From JBFMGS01 sp040752635 (lineage in GTDB: Bacteria; Bacillota; SHA-98; UBA4971), in contig JBFMGS010000004.1 of NCBI GenBank assembly GCA_040752635.1, positions 13,239 to 77,238 on the forward strand: a stretch of 64,000 bases of DNA. Direction: 5' to 3'. The notes beneath the pieces are model-generated. The model saw nothing but the letters and a program-made list of their open reading frames with translations. It did not search any database and had not been told where the DNA came from. How positions within the stretch are numbered: the stretch's first letter is position 1; each line of letters starts with the position of its first letter. Positions 16,663-25,655 of the stretch are shown in pieces. The translations under genes and the position numbers were made by a program.

Positions 16663-16741
16663 TGCTCTCAGTAAATGTCCAAATGACATTGCTGTGAGCA
16701 TTAATAGCGTCTTAATGCTCGTGTTAATGCTCGCGAGCATA
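16661..16741. promoter_or_regulatory. Cluster of five ATGCTC/GAGCAT motifs (candidate operator)
   Basis: AATGCTC occurs at 16661-16667, 16714-16720 and 16726-16732, and the inverted form GAGCAT at 16696-16702 (with TT) and 16735-16740. They pair into several inverted repeats, the clearest being GAGCATTAA (16696-16704) with TTAATGCTC (16712-16720). They fill most of the 152-bp gap that splits the island into two transcription units. The remaining ~70 bp up to 16814 show nothing more than the G-rich ribosome site of the next gene. Repeated dyads of this sort are typical of repressor sites, but no cognate regulator is identified. Confidence 0.5.
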
Positions 16742-16814
16742 AGAATAGCGATAGTGCATCACTGTTAAAGATGAAGGCATTCCTAGCCTCTATTGAGGCC
16801 AGGGGGGAAGCCCA

Positions 16815-17471
16815 GTGAGCCGCTTGAGCCTATCCGCAGAACAGGTCGTGTTTACTCTCAGGGACGCTGAGGCTGCCCCCCACGCCCACCACTTGACTCT
16901 TGAGAACCCGCGAGGCCGGGGCCTGGCTAGCCGTTTACCGCGGTTCGCCCACGGGCAGCCGATCGCGTGTGTTGCTATCCCGGATTTACCCAGCGGCGTG
17001 CAGGGCTTCTGGTCCCTCTGGAGAATTGCCATTAGTGCTACTGATTGGGCTCGAGAACGAGTGATGCCACTTTTCCTGCACGATGACGGGCGTGTCCTCC
17101 TGCCGACGGCACAATATGTGTGGGATCAACTACTTTCCGATGCAGGTGAGTTACACGGGCATCTAGACGGACCCGGGGCTTTGAGCACGTATGAGCGCCT
17201 GTGGGAGGTCGCAGAAGCTCAGAGCAAGCCTGTCTACCAAGAACTCGTGCAAGCCCACCGGGAACGTGTCAGGCGGGAGCGTGAAAAGGCAGACTACGCC
17301 TTTGCAGCTCGGCGTCGCGCTGCGGAGCGAATCGGCCTTCCGGCAGTGCGGAGTTACCGGCTTTCTCGGCTCGGCCAAGAGGAACGGGATTGGCTCCAGG
17401 AGCTCGACCGGCAGTGTGAGGTTATCCCGGAAATGATTCCTTTGCTGTTGGTTCGTATCACAGGGGGCTAG
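16815..17471 (+). CDS. Stand-alone protein resembling the C-terminal tail of BREX/DISARM helicases
   Basis: The protein has 218 residues from GTG 16815 behind GGGGGGAAG. No helicase motif and no Walker box are present. The visible features are an initial beta-rich half, then RVMPLFLHDDGRVLLPTAQ, a helical YERLWEVAEAQ...YQELVQ segment, and the strongly basic run HRERVRREREKADYAFAARR followed by RIGLPAVRSYRL. From memory this last arrangement is the conserved C-terminal domain of large SNF2/DEAH-type helicases found in BREX type 3 (BrxHII) and DISARM-like loci. Here it is free-standing. It could be a functional adaptor separated from its motor or the surviving end of a deleted helicase gene. 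The next gene starts 7 bp after its stop codon. Confidence 0.55.
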   Translation: MSRLSLSAEQVVFTLRDAEAAPHAHHLTLENPRGRGLASRLPRFAHGQPIACVAIPDLPSGVQGFWSLWRIAISATDWARERVMPLFLHDDGRVLLPTAQYVWDQLLSDAGELHGHLDGPGALSTYERLWEVAEAQSKPVYQELVQAHRERVRREREKADYAFAARRRAAERIGLPAVRSYRLSRLGQEERDWLQELDRQCEVIPEMIPLLLVRITGG

Positions 17472-17478
17472 GACAGTC

Positions 17479-20400
17479 ATGGCTGACGACTCCAAAGTGA
17501 TTCGAGACCATGCAATCCGCCTATTTATATTCCTCAAGGAACTGTCGGAACTTCGGACGAAAACCATCCGAACTCTGGACACCTACGAAAAGGTACTTTG
17601 GCTGGCTGACATCCCGCGCGAACGCGGTTGCTATTGTGCTGCATGGTTCACCGACCATGACGAAGAGCTAACAGACACGTGGATTAGGGTTCACAAGCCA
17701 CGGCTTGTTCCGCCACCAGAAGTGCCGGAGAGACTGAAGCCTTGGCTTGACTTAAGGCAGGTTGCGGACTCGTCGCTTGATTTTCCGGAACTCCGCGAGC
17801 GCATTGTTGCTATGGCGCCCGGTCAGGACGATGAAGAAGATGAGATAACACCACGGGCTGCCTTTCACGACTTGAGCGACCACCCTGAAATAAAGCGCTT
17901 GTGGGAGCGATACATCGAGGAAGCCTGGTGGCCGTGGGCGGAGGAAGACAGGCGGCTACAGGCTATACAGAGGGTTTACACTGACCTCTTCTCTATATAT
18001 CAGAAACAACAACGCCTCGGCGAAATGTACGAAGTCGTCCTGGGCCTCGGTTTGCTGGTATGGAAGACTCCTAACGGGCAGGAGGTGCGCCGTCATCTGA
18101 TCACGGCACAGACAAGCCTCACCTTTGATGCTACGCGAGGGGTCATCACCGTGGGTCCCGCGGGAGAGGGTGCTAGACTCACCCTCGAGCAAGATATGCT
18201 GGAGGCTCAGGAACGCCCCGACGCTACCGAACAGCGCGCCATCGAGGAACAGGTCTCGGAGACAGGGGACATTGTCTGGGACAAAGCCTCTCTTGAGTCT
18301 GCTCTCAAAGGATGGGTGCATGCTGTCTCGGCAAGGGGCGAATACGAGGATTGTCTGACCGCTCCGACACTGAGTAATACCGAACCTCGGGTCTGCCTAG
18401 CACCGGCGCTGATACTCCGGAAGCGCACAGAGCGCAGTCTTATCCGCATCTTCCAGGAGATCATCGAACAACTCCGCCAGGGAGGAGAAGTCCCGGTAGG
18501 CATACAGCGGTTAGTAGAGATCGTAGACGACGCAAACTATGACACAAGTGGCGTGCCGGTGTCCGGGTCAGGCTCTGCTTCCCCAGCCGAGGAGATCTAC
18601 TTTCCCCTGCCGGCCAACGACGAGCAGCGGGAGATCGTCCGTAGGCTTGCCTCGCGTCAGGGTCTGTTAGTGCAGGGGCCGCCAGGGACGGGGAAATCTC
18701 ACACCATTGCTAATCTCGTCTGTCACCTTTTGGCCACAGGCCAACGAGTGTTGGTCACCAGTCACACCCCCCGAGCACTCAAGGTGCTCCGTGGGATGCT
18801 GCCCAAGGAAATCGGAGATCTCTGCGTGAGCCTGCTGGGCGATGATCGCACGGCCTTGCAGAATCTGGAGGACTCGGTTCAAGGGATCACGGAACGCTAC
18901 AACCACTGGGATCAGCGGCAAAACCAACGAGAAATCGAAGCGCTCGACCAACGCCTCGATGCAGCGCGCAGGGACGAAGCGAAGGCGCTTGAGGAACTGC
19001 GCTCACTCCGTGAGGCCGAGACTTATCGACAGACTCTGGGGTTTGACAAGTACGAAGGGACGGCTGCTTCCATAGCAAAGCGTGTGAGGGACGAAGAAGC
19101 AACCTATTCCTGGATCGGCATCCTACTGAGCGGGCACGATGACCTGCCCCTTTCTGATGCAGAGGCGCTTGAACTTCTCAGGTTGCTTCGGGAATTGGAC
19201 GACCGCCGGACAGCGGAAGCGCTGAAGGTGATCGTATCACCTGAACACATCTTGACGCCGACTGACTTTGCAACTGCTTTCCGTCAGGAAGCTCAGGCAC
19301 GCAGCAACTCTGAACAGATGGCCGAGCATAGAAAACACCCGTCGTATCCTGTGCTTCTAGGGACCGAGCGACGGCTGCGACAGACGCTTGAGTCTAAGCT
19401 TAGCGACTTGGTCGTTGCTTACAGTGTTGTTATGCGTAGCCCACACCAGTGGGTGAGGCGTGCCGCTACCGAGATCTTGGCGCGGCAGGAGCGGGTATGG
19501 CACGATCTCCGGGAAAGTACAGAGGCGCACCTGAACCAGGTCGAGGCAGTACCCTCTGCCAACAGAGAAAGTCAGGTCGCAGGGCTCGAGAACAGGGATC
19601 GCGCTTCTGTGAAGGCAGATGTGTCTGCCCTCCTGCAACATCTGGAGTCAGGAAAGGGTCTCGGGTTTGGTCCTTTCCGGCCCAAGGTTGTTAAGAACGG
19701 GCAATACCTGTTGAGGGGCGTCTACGTTGATGGGCGGCGCTGTGATTGCCCCGAAGTGCTCCGGGCGCTTCTTGAGTGGCTGGAGGTCGCCGATCATCTG
19801 GACGCGTTACAGCAGCGTTGGGCTGCTGTTGCGCAGGTACCCTCGGGCCCATTCAACATGCGGGTGGCCGCCTACCATGATCTTCAGAGACTCCTAGCTC
19901 AGGTCTTAGAGCTCTGCGACAAGGTTGCCGAGCTCAGGGCCATCATTGCGCCCATTCCAGGATTCGTGGAGCCGAGCTGGCATGAGCCTGATGAGATTAC
20001 CGCATTGGTTCAGGCCATCAAAGCGGCGTCCTCCGACGAAGACCTTGAGGCGGCTCGAGAACCTCTTCGTGACTTGGAACAGCGTCTTAGTGAAATCCTG
20101 TTACAACCCAACGTTCATCCCGTCGTCGGAGCCTTACTGGATGCCGTGCGCGCCCGGGATGAACGTCGCTACACGGATGCATACCAGACGATGTGCCGCC
20201 TCGAAGAGGACAAGAAAGCTCTGCAGAATCGTGACGCACTCCTTGATCGTGTGAAGGGTACGATTCCCGAGTTGACTCGCAATCTGCTCTCAAGTTATCA
20301 GGACGGGGTATGGGACGAGCGGATGGCACAGTTTGAGGCGGCTTGGGACTGGGCGCGTGCTGATCGCTGGCTCCGGGAACGTAACGACCCGGGTGCCGTT

Positions 20401-22728
20401 GACCGACTATCCCGAGAACTCTCTCGTTGCCGGGACGAAGTCCGAAGCATCATAGGGAAACTGGCCGCGGCTAAGGCTTGGGGACATTTCTTCTCCCGAA
20501 TGACCGAATACCAGCGCCAGCACCTGATGGCTTGGACACTGGCCATGGGCAGGCTCGGCAAGGGAACAGGAAAGTATGCGGCACAGTATCGCCGGGAAGC
20601 TCGCAAGAACATGGACGAGTGCCGCTCGGCGATTCCGGCGTGGATTATTCCCATTTACCGTGTGGCCGAGAGTATACGTCCAGGGATCGACGCTTTCGAT
20701 GTCGTGATTGTGGACGAGGCAAGCCAGTCAGGCCCCGAGGCGTTGTTTCTTCAATATCTGGCCAAGAAAGTGATCGTCGTGGGCGACAACAAACAGATCA
20801 GCCCCGACTTTATCGGTGTCACTCGCGAAGATGTCAACCTCCTTAGAGAACGGCACATCTCGGACCTTCCCCTCAACGACGCCCTAGGTTTCGACAACAG
20901 CTTCTTTGACCAGGCTGTGGTCCGGTACTCCGGGCGCATCCGCCTGCGGGAACACTTTCGGTGTATGCCAGAGATCATTCAGTTCTCGAACAATCTCTGT
21001 TACCGCTCGGAACCCTTAATTCCGCTCAGGCAGTACGGTGCCGATCGGCTTCGACCGGTAAGGGTTACCCATGTGCCTGATGGGTACCGGCGCGGTGACG
21101 GTGAACGGGTTGTGAACCCACCTGAGGCGGAAGCCATCGTAGCGCAAATCCTTCAGTGCTGTAAGGATCCCGCCTACCAGGGGAAATCCATAGGCGTTAT
21201 CAGCCTTCAGGGGTCATCCCAGGCACGCGAGATTGAAAGGCTACTCCTTGAACGGCTGGGTCCGGAAGAGATGGAGAGACGCAACCTGCTTTGCGGAGAT
21301 GCCTACGATTTCCAAGGAGACGAACGAGATGTCATTTTTCTCAGCCTGGTCGCTGCCCCCAGCGAGGAACATCGGATTGGGACACTCACGAGCGCCCAGC
21401 ACGAGCGACGTTTCAACGTTGCCGCAAGTCGTGCCAAAGACCAGATGTGGCTCTTCCATACGGCCACGTTGAACGATTTAAGTCCGAGCTGCTTGCGCTA
21501 TCACCTTCTGGAGTACTGCCAGAATCCTGAGGTTGAGCCTGCGGCACTGGACGGGCTGGATATCAGAGCTCTAAGAACAGATGCGCGAACCATCAGGAGA
21601 GATGCAGTCAGACCTCCATTGCCATTCGACAGTTGGTTCGAGGTAGACGTTTTTCTGAAGATTACTGAGCGCGGGTATCGAGTTATTCCGCAATACAGTG
21701 CGGCTGGCTACAGGATTGATCTGGTTGTCGAAGGTATGCGAAATCGGATGGGCGTAGAATGTGACGGAGACACATGGCACGGTCCGGAGCGATGGGAGGC
21801 TGACATGGCTCGCCAGAGACAGCTCGAACGTTGTGGTTGGACCTTTTGGCGTGTGCCTGCGAGCGCTTTCTATCGAGATCCGGACCAAGCTCTAGACGGA
21901 CTTTGGCACACGCTGGATCGACTGGGCATTGAGCCTTCGATGGCAGACGAGAAAGCGGCACCGAGATCCATCGCTAAGCCGAGTCTTGAGGTACTTGGTG
22001 ATGCCGCCGGGATGCCGAAGTTTCCCAACGTTGCTTCCCCTGATAGCGATAGCTCGTTACTGGAAGCAGAGGCGTCAGCAGAAGAGGAAGACGAATTCGG
22101 CCGCAGCGTGGGCATTCCGGGGAACCGACCCGAACTTCTCAAACAGGAACCTCTCCCCCTCGAAGGTATACTGCAGATTACTACCTCTTATAAGGGTGTA
22201 GTTCCGTATCGGAATTGGACGCCGCGGCCCATGCCAGACCCGCGGTATGCTCCACCGGAGACCGTGAGAGAAGGTTTGGTTGAGATCATTGCCGCAGAAG
22301 GTCCGATGATTTGCCACCGGGCCTATCGTCTTTACGCCAAAGCCGCTGGCATTCATAAGGTGGGCCGGGAGATCCGTTCCATCTTCAACCGTGCCGTCCG
22401 AAAGGCGGTCAGATATGGTACGCTTGTAGAAAGTAACGAACATGGTACCCAGGACCAGATCAACAAGATCGTCCGTTTACGGGGAGCTCCTCCTGTCGTC
22501 CTGCGCACCCGTGGAGATCGTACCTTGGATGAGATCCCTCCTTCTGAGGTCGCGGCGGTTATGCGTTTGATACTGGGAGACGACGACCAAGTGGACAGCA
22601 TAGACGAGGAGGATTTGTTCAGGCGGGTATTGGAACACTACGGGCTTGTACGAATGACGCAAGGCGTTCGGGGAATGCTTGCACTGGCTCTCAAGCTGAC
22701 ACACAAGGCAGACGAAGGCCGAAGCTAG
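17479..22728 (+). CDS. Giant SF1 helicase with Vsr/MTES_1575-type nuclease domain and winged helix
   Basis: The protein has 1749 residues. Residues 1-390 are an unassigned N-terminal region. Walker A VQGPPGTGKSHTIANL (~398-413) begins an UPF1/DNA2-like superfamily 1 helicase. A very long helical insertion follows. Motif II VIVDEASQSGPEAL is at ~1077, VVGDNKQISPDF at ~1097, YDFQGDERDVIFLSLV at ~1276 and RRFNVAASRAKDQMWLF at ~1309. Residues ~1380-1455 look like a REase_MTES_1575/Vsr-fold nuclease: FEVDV, a YRIDLVVEG strand, then VECDGDTWHG and a QRQLERCGW helix, which supply the Asp/Glu cluster. A DUF3320-like winged-helix domain lies at ~1590-1675. This architecture is known from defence-associated helicase-nucleases. 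The gene appears intact. Confidence 0.85.
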   Translation: MADDSKVIRDHAIRLFIFLKELSELRTKTIRTLDTYEKVLWLADIPRERGCYCAAWFTDHDEELTDTWIRVHKPRLVPPPEVPERLKPWLDLRQVADSSLDFPELRERIVAMAPGQDDEEDEITPRAAFHDLSDHPEIKRLWERYIEEAWWPWAEEDRRLQAIQRVYTDLFSIYQKQQRLGEMYEVVLGLGLLVWKTPNGQEVRRHLITAQTSLTFDATRGVITVGPAGEGARLTLEQDMLEAQERPDATEQRAIEEQVSETGDIVWDKASLESALKGWVHAVSARGEYEDCLTAPTLSNTEPRVCLAPALILRKRTERSLIRIFQEIIEQLRQGGEVPVGIQRLVEIVDDANYDTSGVPVSGSGSASPAEEIYFPLPANDEQREIVRRLASRQGLLVQGPPGTGKSHTIANLVCHLLATGQRVLVTSHTPRALKVLRGMLPKEIGDLCVSLLGDDRTALQNLEDSVQGITERYNHWDQRQNQREIEALDQRLDAARRDEAKALEELRSLREAETYRQTLGFDKYEGTAASIAKRVRDEEATYSWIGILLSGHDDLPLSDAEALELLRLLRELDDRRTAEALKVIVSPEHILTPTDFATAFRQEAQARSNSEQMAEHRKHPSYPVLLGTERRLRQTLESKLSDLVVAYSVVMRSPHQWVRRAATEILARQERVWHDLRESTEAHLNQVEAVPSANRESQVAGLENRDRASVKADVSALLQHLESGKGLGFGPFRPKVVKNGQYLLRGVYVDGRRCDCPEVLRALLEWLEVADHLDALQQRWAAVAQVPSGPFNMRVAAYHDLQRLLAQVLELCDKVAELRAIIAPIPGFVEPSWHEPDEITALVQAIKAASSDEDLEAAREPLRDLEQRLSEILLQPNVHPVVGALLDAVRARDERRYTDAYQTMCRLEEDKKALQNRDALLDRVKGTIPELTRNLLSSYQDGVWDERMAQFEAAWDWARADRWLRERNDPGAVDRLSRELSRCRDEVRSIIGKLAAAKAWGHFFSRMTEYQRQHLMAWTLAMGRLGKGTGKYAAQYRREARKNMDECRSAIPAWIIPIYRVAESIRPGIDAFDVVIVDEASQSGPEALFLQYLAKKVIVVGDNKQISPDFIGVTREDVNLLRERHISDLPLNDALGFDNSFFDQAVVRYSGRIRLREHFRCMPEIIQFSNNLCYRSEPLIPLRQYGADRLRPVRVTHVPDGYRRGDGERVVNPPEAEAIVAQILQCCKDPAYQGKSIGVISLQGSSQAREIERLLLERLGPEEMERRNLLCGDAYDFQGDERDVIFLSLVAAPSEEHRIGTLTSAQHERRFNVAASRAKDQMWLFHTATLNDLSPSCLRYHLLEYCQNPEVEPAALDGLDIRALRTDARTIRRDAVRPPLPFDSWFEVDVFLKITERGYRVIPQYSAAGYRIDLVVEGMRNRMGVECDGDTWHGPERWEADMARQRQLERCGWTFWRVPASAFYRDPDQALDGLWHTLDRLGIEPSMADEKAAPRSIAKPSLEVLGDAAGMPKFPNVASPDSDSSLLEAEASAEEEDEFGRSVGIPGNRPELLKQEPLPLEGILQITTSYKGVVPYRNWTPRPMPDPRYAPPETVREGLVEIIAAEGPMICHRAYRLYAKAAGIHKVGREIRSIFNRAVRKAVRYGTLVESNEHGTQDQINKIVRLRGAPPVVLRTRGDRTLDEIPPSEVAAVMRLILGDDDQVDSIDEEDLFRRVLEHYGLVRMTQGVRGMLALALKLTHKADEGRS

Positions 22729-22752
22729 GTTAGGAAAGAAAAGGGGTCGAAA

Positions 22753-24765
22753 ATGCTCCCGCACACTTGGCGCGACCAGATCCTGAAGGAGTTTACCCCG
22801 CAGATCGCCCGCCTCACCTTGGTCGCCGACCCTGACGGGCTGCTTACCGAGGAAGGCGTGCTGGCGGGGCTTCGTGAGCGGGGGTTCGAGCTTATCCCGT
22901 TTGAAGACCATGTGGCCTTCCGCTATGCTTACGAGTCGAAGTACCGCTCGCGATGGGACAGGGGTGAGTTGACCGACCTGGTGGTGGTCCTGCGTGCTCC
23001 ATCCCAGGAGCTACGCCTTCTCCCATATGATCTCTTGCAGGCCGGACGCAAGCTCTCCTTCAACCTGGGGGACCTATTCCCTAACCTGAGCTATCCGGTT
23101 GTCGCTTCGTTGGACCGGGGCGACCTTGACGCTCTTTACCGCGCCCGGGAGCAATACGCCCCTGGTAACCTGGGCGATAACGCCACGAAGGATTTCGTGC
23201 TTCGGCATGTTTTTGGGTTCGCTCCAGAGTTCATCAAAGAGCCGCAGGACTTGCTTCGGGCCCTGCTACGCAGGCATTATCGCGGCCAACGGGTGCCTCG
23301 CATCCTGGATGAACGCGTCATTCGGATTCTCCGCGAGACCGAACGGTTTGCCAAGTGGCCGCTCGAGCAGGTTGTCCCGGACAGGCAGGCGTTCTTTGGC
23401 TTCCTGCAAGAGCGCTGGCCTATCTTCCTCGACCGTGCCGCAGCAGGAGGCACCGAGATTGCAGGCGAAGGCAAGCCGCCCTACGGTCTTCGGTTCCCGG
23501 GTCCGGCGGATCTTCCCTTCGAGCACGACGACATCCGCGTCTACATCGACACCATGTTCGTCGAGGGACACCTTTCACCCGTCTGCCATCCAAGAACGGA
23601 TACGTTGTCTCGCCAGTGGGTGGCTGTCGGTCTTAGAATCGAGCCGCAAGCGGACAGGTCCCGTCGGATCGAGGGCTTGCTTGCGACTCTCGAAGAGTCG
23701 ATTCCGGGGGAGTACGCAAGACACAACGACTGGTTCAACTTTGCTCGCGCGTGGGCCGAGCTTTTGGCCTTACGGCATGACGGGTACGTTACCCGGAGTC
23801 CCGAAGAAGCGGAGGAACTCCAGGATTTGCGTGAAAAGGTCGATGTCGCGTTCTTGAGTTGGGTGAATGCCCGGTACAGCGGCTTGCACAATCACCCGGC
23901 CAGCCCGCCGGCGATGCTCCACCACGTGCCTCGGGAGATCGCGCGTAGCCTGGAAGAGACTCGCCACCGGAAGGCAGCCCTTGTTCTCCTGGACGGGCTG
24001 GCACTCGATCAATGGGTGGTCGTGCGCAACGTGCTCACGGCCCAGCGGCCGGAGTGGCGGTTTCGTGAGGGGGCGGTGTTTGCCTGGATTCCCACCCTTA
24101 CCTCTGTTTCGCGGCAGGCCGCTTTCTCAGGGAAACCGCCGATCTACTTCCCGGGATGCATTCATAATACCAGCAAGGAACCAGCCTTGTGGACCCAGTT
24201 CTGGGTTGATCGGGGACTGCAGAAAGTCGAGATGGCGTACAGGTCTGGACTTGGGGCCGGGGACCTGTGCGAGGTCGGCGAAATCATATCTCACCCGAAG
24301 GTCCGCGTGGTAGGCCTGGTTGTAGACAAAGTGGACAAGATCATGCATGGGATGCAGCTAGGCACGGCCGGGATGCACAACCAGGTCCGTCAGTGGGCGG
24401 AGGAGGGGTACCTTGCCGGGCTGCTTGACCTTCTTCTAGCCCGGGGTTTCGACGTCTGCCTGACCTCGGACCACGGTAGCATCGAGGCGCCCGGGTGCGG
24501 GCACCCTGCCGAGGGAGCCGCGGCTGAACTCCGTGGAGAGCGCGCAAGGGTTTACCCGGACGCGGTTCTCAGAAAGAACGTACAGGAGCGATTCCCAGGT
24601 TCGATCGCTTGGGAACCCATCGGGCTCCCCGATGACTACCTGGCCCTCCTTGCGCCCGGCCGATGGGCCTTCGTTCGGGAGGACGAACGGATCGTTGCAC
24701 ACGGCGGCATCTCGCTGGAGGAGGTAGTAGTTCCACTCGTTTTCATAGACCGGAGGGGCGCATGA
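22753..24765 (+). CDS. pglZ: PglZ-domain alkaline-phosphatase-fold protein (BREX type 3 style)
   Basis: The protein has 670 residues, a usual length for the BREX-3 form, with GGGG 6-7 nt before the ATG. The N-terminal half is the family-specific region. The PglZ phosphatase fold begins near residue 410 with the metal-binding strand ALVLLDGLALDQW, then the LTSVSRQAAFSGKPP nucleophile region, VVDKVDKIMHG, and the SDHGSIEAPG metal motif near residue 575. It ends with VAHGGISLEEVVVPL. PglZ is the hallmark protein of BREX systems. Recent biochemistry on the family supports a metal-dependent hydrolase. It overlaps the next gene by 4 bp (ATGA), so these two are translationally coupled. Confidence 0.88.
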   Translation: MLPHTWRDQILKEFTPQIARLTLVADPDGLLTEEGVLAGLRERGFELIPFEDHVAFRYAYESKYRSRWDRGELTDLVVVLRAPSQELRLLPYDLLQAGRKLSFNLGDLFPNLSYPVVASLDRGDLDALYRAREQYAPGNLGDNATKDFVLRHVFGFAPEFIKEPQDLLRALLRRHYRGQRVPRILDERVIRILRETERFAKWPLEQVVPDRQAFFGFLQERWPIFLDRAAAGGTEIAGEGKPPYGLRFPGPADLPFEHDDIRVYIDTMFVEGHLSPVCHPRTDTLSRQWVAVGLRIEPQADRSRRIEGLLATLEESIPGEYARHNDWFNFARAWAELLALRHDGYVTRSPEEAEELQDLREKVDVAFLSWVNARYSGLHNHPASPPAMLHHVPREIARSLEETRHRKAALVLLDGLALDQWVVVRNVLTAQRPEWRFREGAVFAWIPTLTSVSRQAAFSGKPPIYFPGCIHNTSKEPALWTQFWVDRGLQKVEMAYRSGLGAGDLCEVGEIISHPKVRVVGLVVDKVDKIMHGMQLGTAGMHNQVRQWAEEGYLAGLLDLLLARGFDVCLTSDHGSIEAPGCGHPAEGAAAELRGERARVYPDAVLRKNVQERFPGSIAWEPIGLPDDYLALLAPGRWAFVREDERIVAHGGISLEEVVVPLVFIDRRGA

Positions 24766-25511
24766 GCACACGTCTTCAAGTAGGTTTCAACCAGCGCGTT
24801 CAGCTAGACTGGCTCGAACAAACGGCGAAGCTAGTACTCGCAGGCAACGACAGGAAGGGAATCGAGGCAGCTCTATGTGAAGTCCTAAAAGGTCGCCTTT
24901 CGGTAGGCGGCACTTCCAAACGCGGAAACAGGGAAAAGACAGTTTCTATTCTGCTGAAGATCTGGGTGTCCGTGTCGGACGAACTTAGAGGTCTACGAGA
25001 CGGCGGATTGGATCTATTGCGCCAAATGCCAGCGAACGAGCATTTACCCATCCACTGGGGCATGACCATGGCTGTCTATCCCTTCGTATCGGTCGTGGCT
25101 GAGGCGGTCGGGAGACTTGCGCGGCTGCAGGGTTCGGTCTCGCTGTCTCAGGTCCAAAGGCGACTACGGGAGCAATTCGGAGAGAGGGAAACGGTGAGCC
25201 GAGCAGCCCGGCGAGTGATGCGGTGCTTCGTTGACTGGGGCGTCCTAAAAGATGTGTCCAAGCAGGGCGTGTACGAAAGAGCGCCGGTCCGAGCGATCAA
25301 GAACGAACAGCTTGCCGCGTGGCTAATTGAGACAACACTTATCGCGAGCGGTTCAGAAGCCAGGCCGCTTCGGCAGCTACTTTCATCCCCCGCGCTGTTT
25401 CCGTTTTCTCTCGACGCGCCTACCTCTCGCGCCGTAGAAAGCGGCGGCAGACTGCTCCTGTACCGGCAAGGCCTTGACGAGGACGTGGTCGTGGTAAAGA
25501 CAGGTGGATAA
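24762..25511 (+). CDS. Winged-helix protein in the position of BrxA
   Basis: The protein has 249 residues from the ATG at 24762 that overlaps the pglZ stop codon. It is helical throughout. A winged-helix-like region spans about residues 120-170 (SLSQVQRRLREQF...VSRAARRVMRCFVDWGVL), and an aromatic VYERAPVRAIK segment follows. I do not recognise the family with confidence. In BREX type 3 loci the gene next to pglZ often encodes the small DNA-binding protein BrxA, and size, helical content and coupling to pglZ would fit that role. No catalytic residues are apparent. Confidence 0.6.
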   Translation: MSTRLQVGFNQRVQLDWLEQTAKLVLAGNDRKGIEAALCEVLKGRLSVGGTSKRGNREKTVSILLKIWVSVSDELRGLRDGGLDLLRQMPANEHLPIHWGMTMAVYPFVSVVAEAVGRLARLQGSVSLSQVQRRLREQFGERETVSRAARRVMRCFVDWGVLKDVSKQGVYERAPVRAIKNEQLAAWLIETTLIASGSEARPLRQLLSSPALFPFSLDAPTSRAVESGGRLLLYRQGLDEDVVVVKTGG

Positions 25512-25655
25512 CCTCAAGGGGTACTAAGGATCACAAGAGGACGCGACTAACGCGGAGAAACCCCTATCAGCCGAAGCGCACCAACAGATTGCTCGGTTTA
25601 CTCGCTTCATTAGCCCGTGGGGCGCGGTCAGATCATGGCAATATGAGCACAAGTG

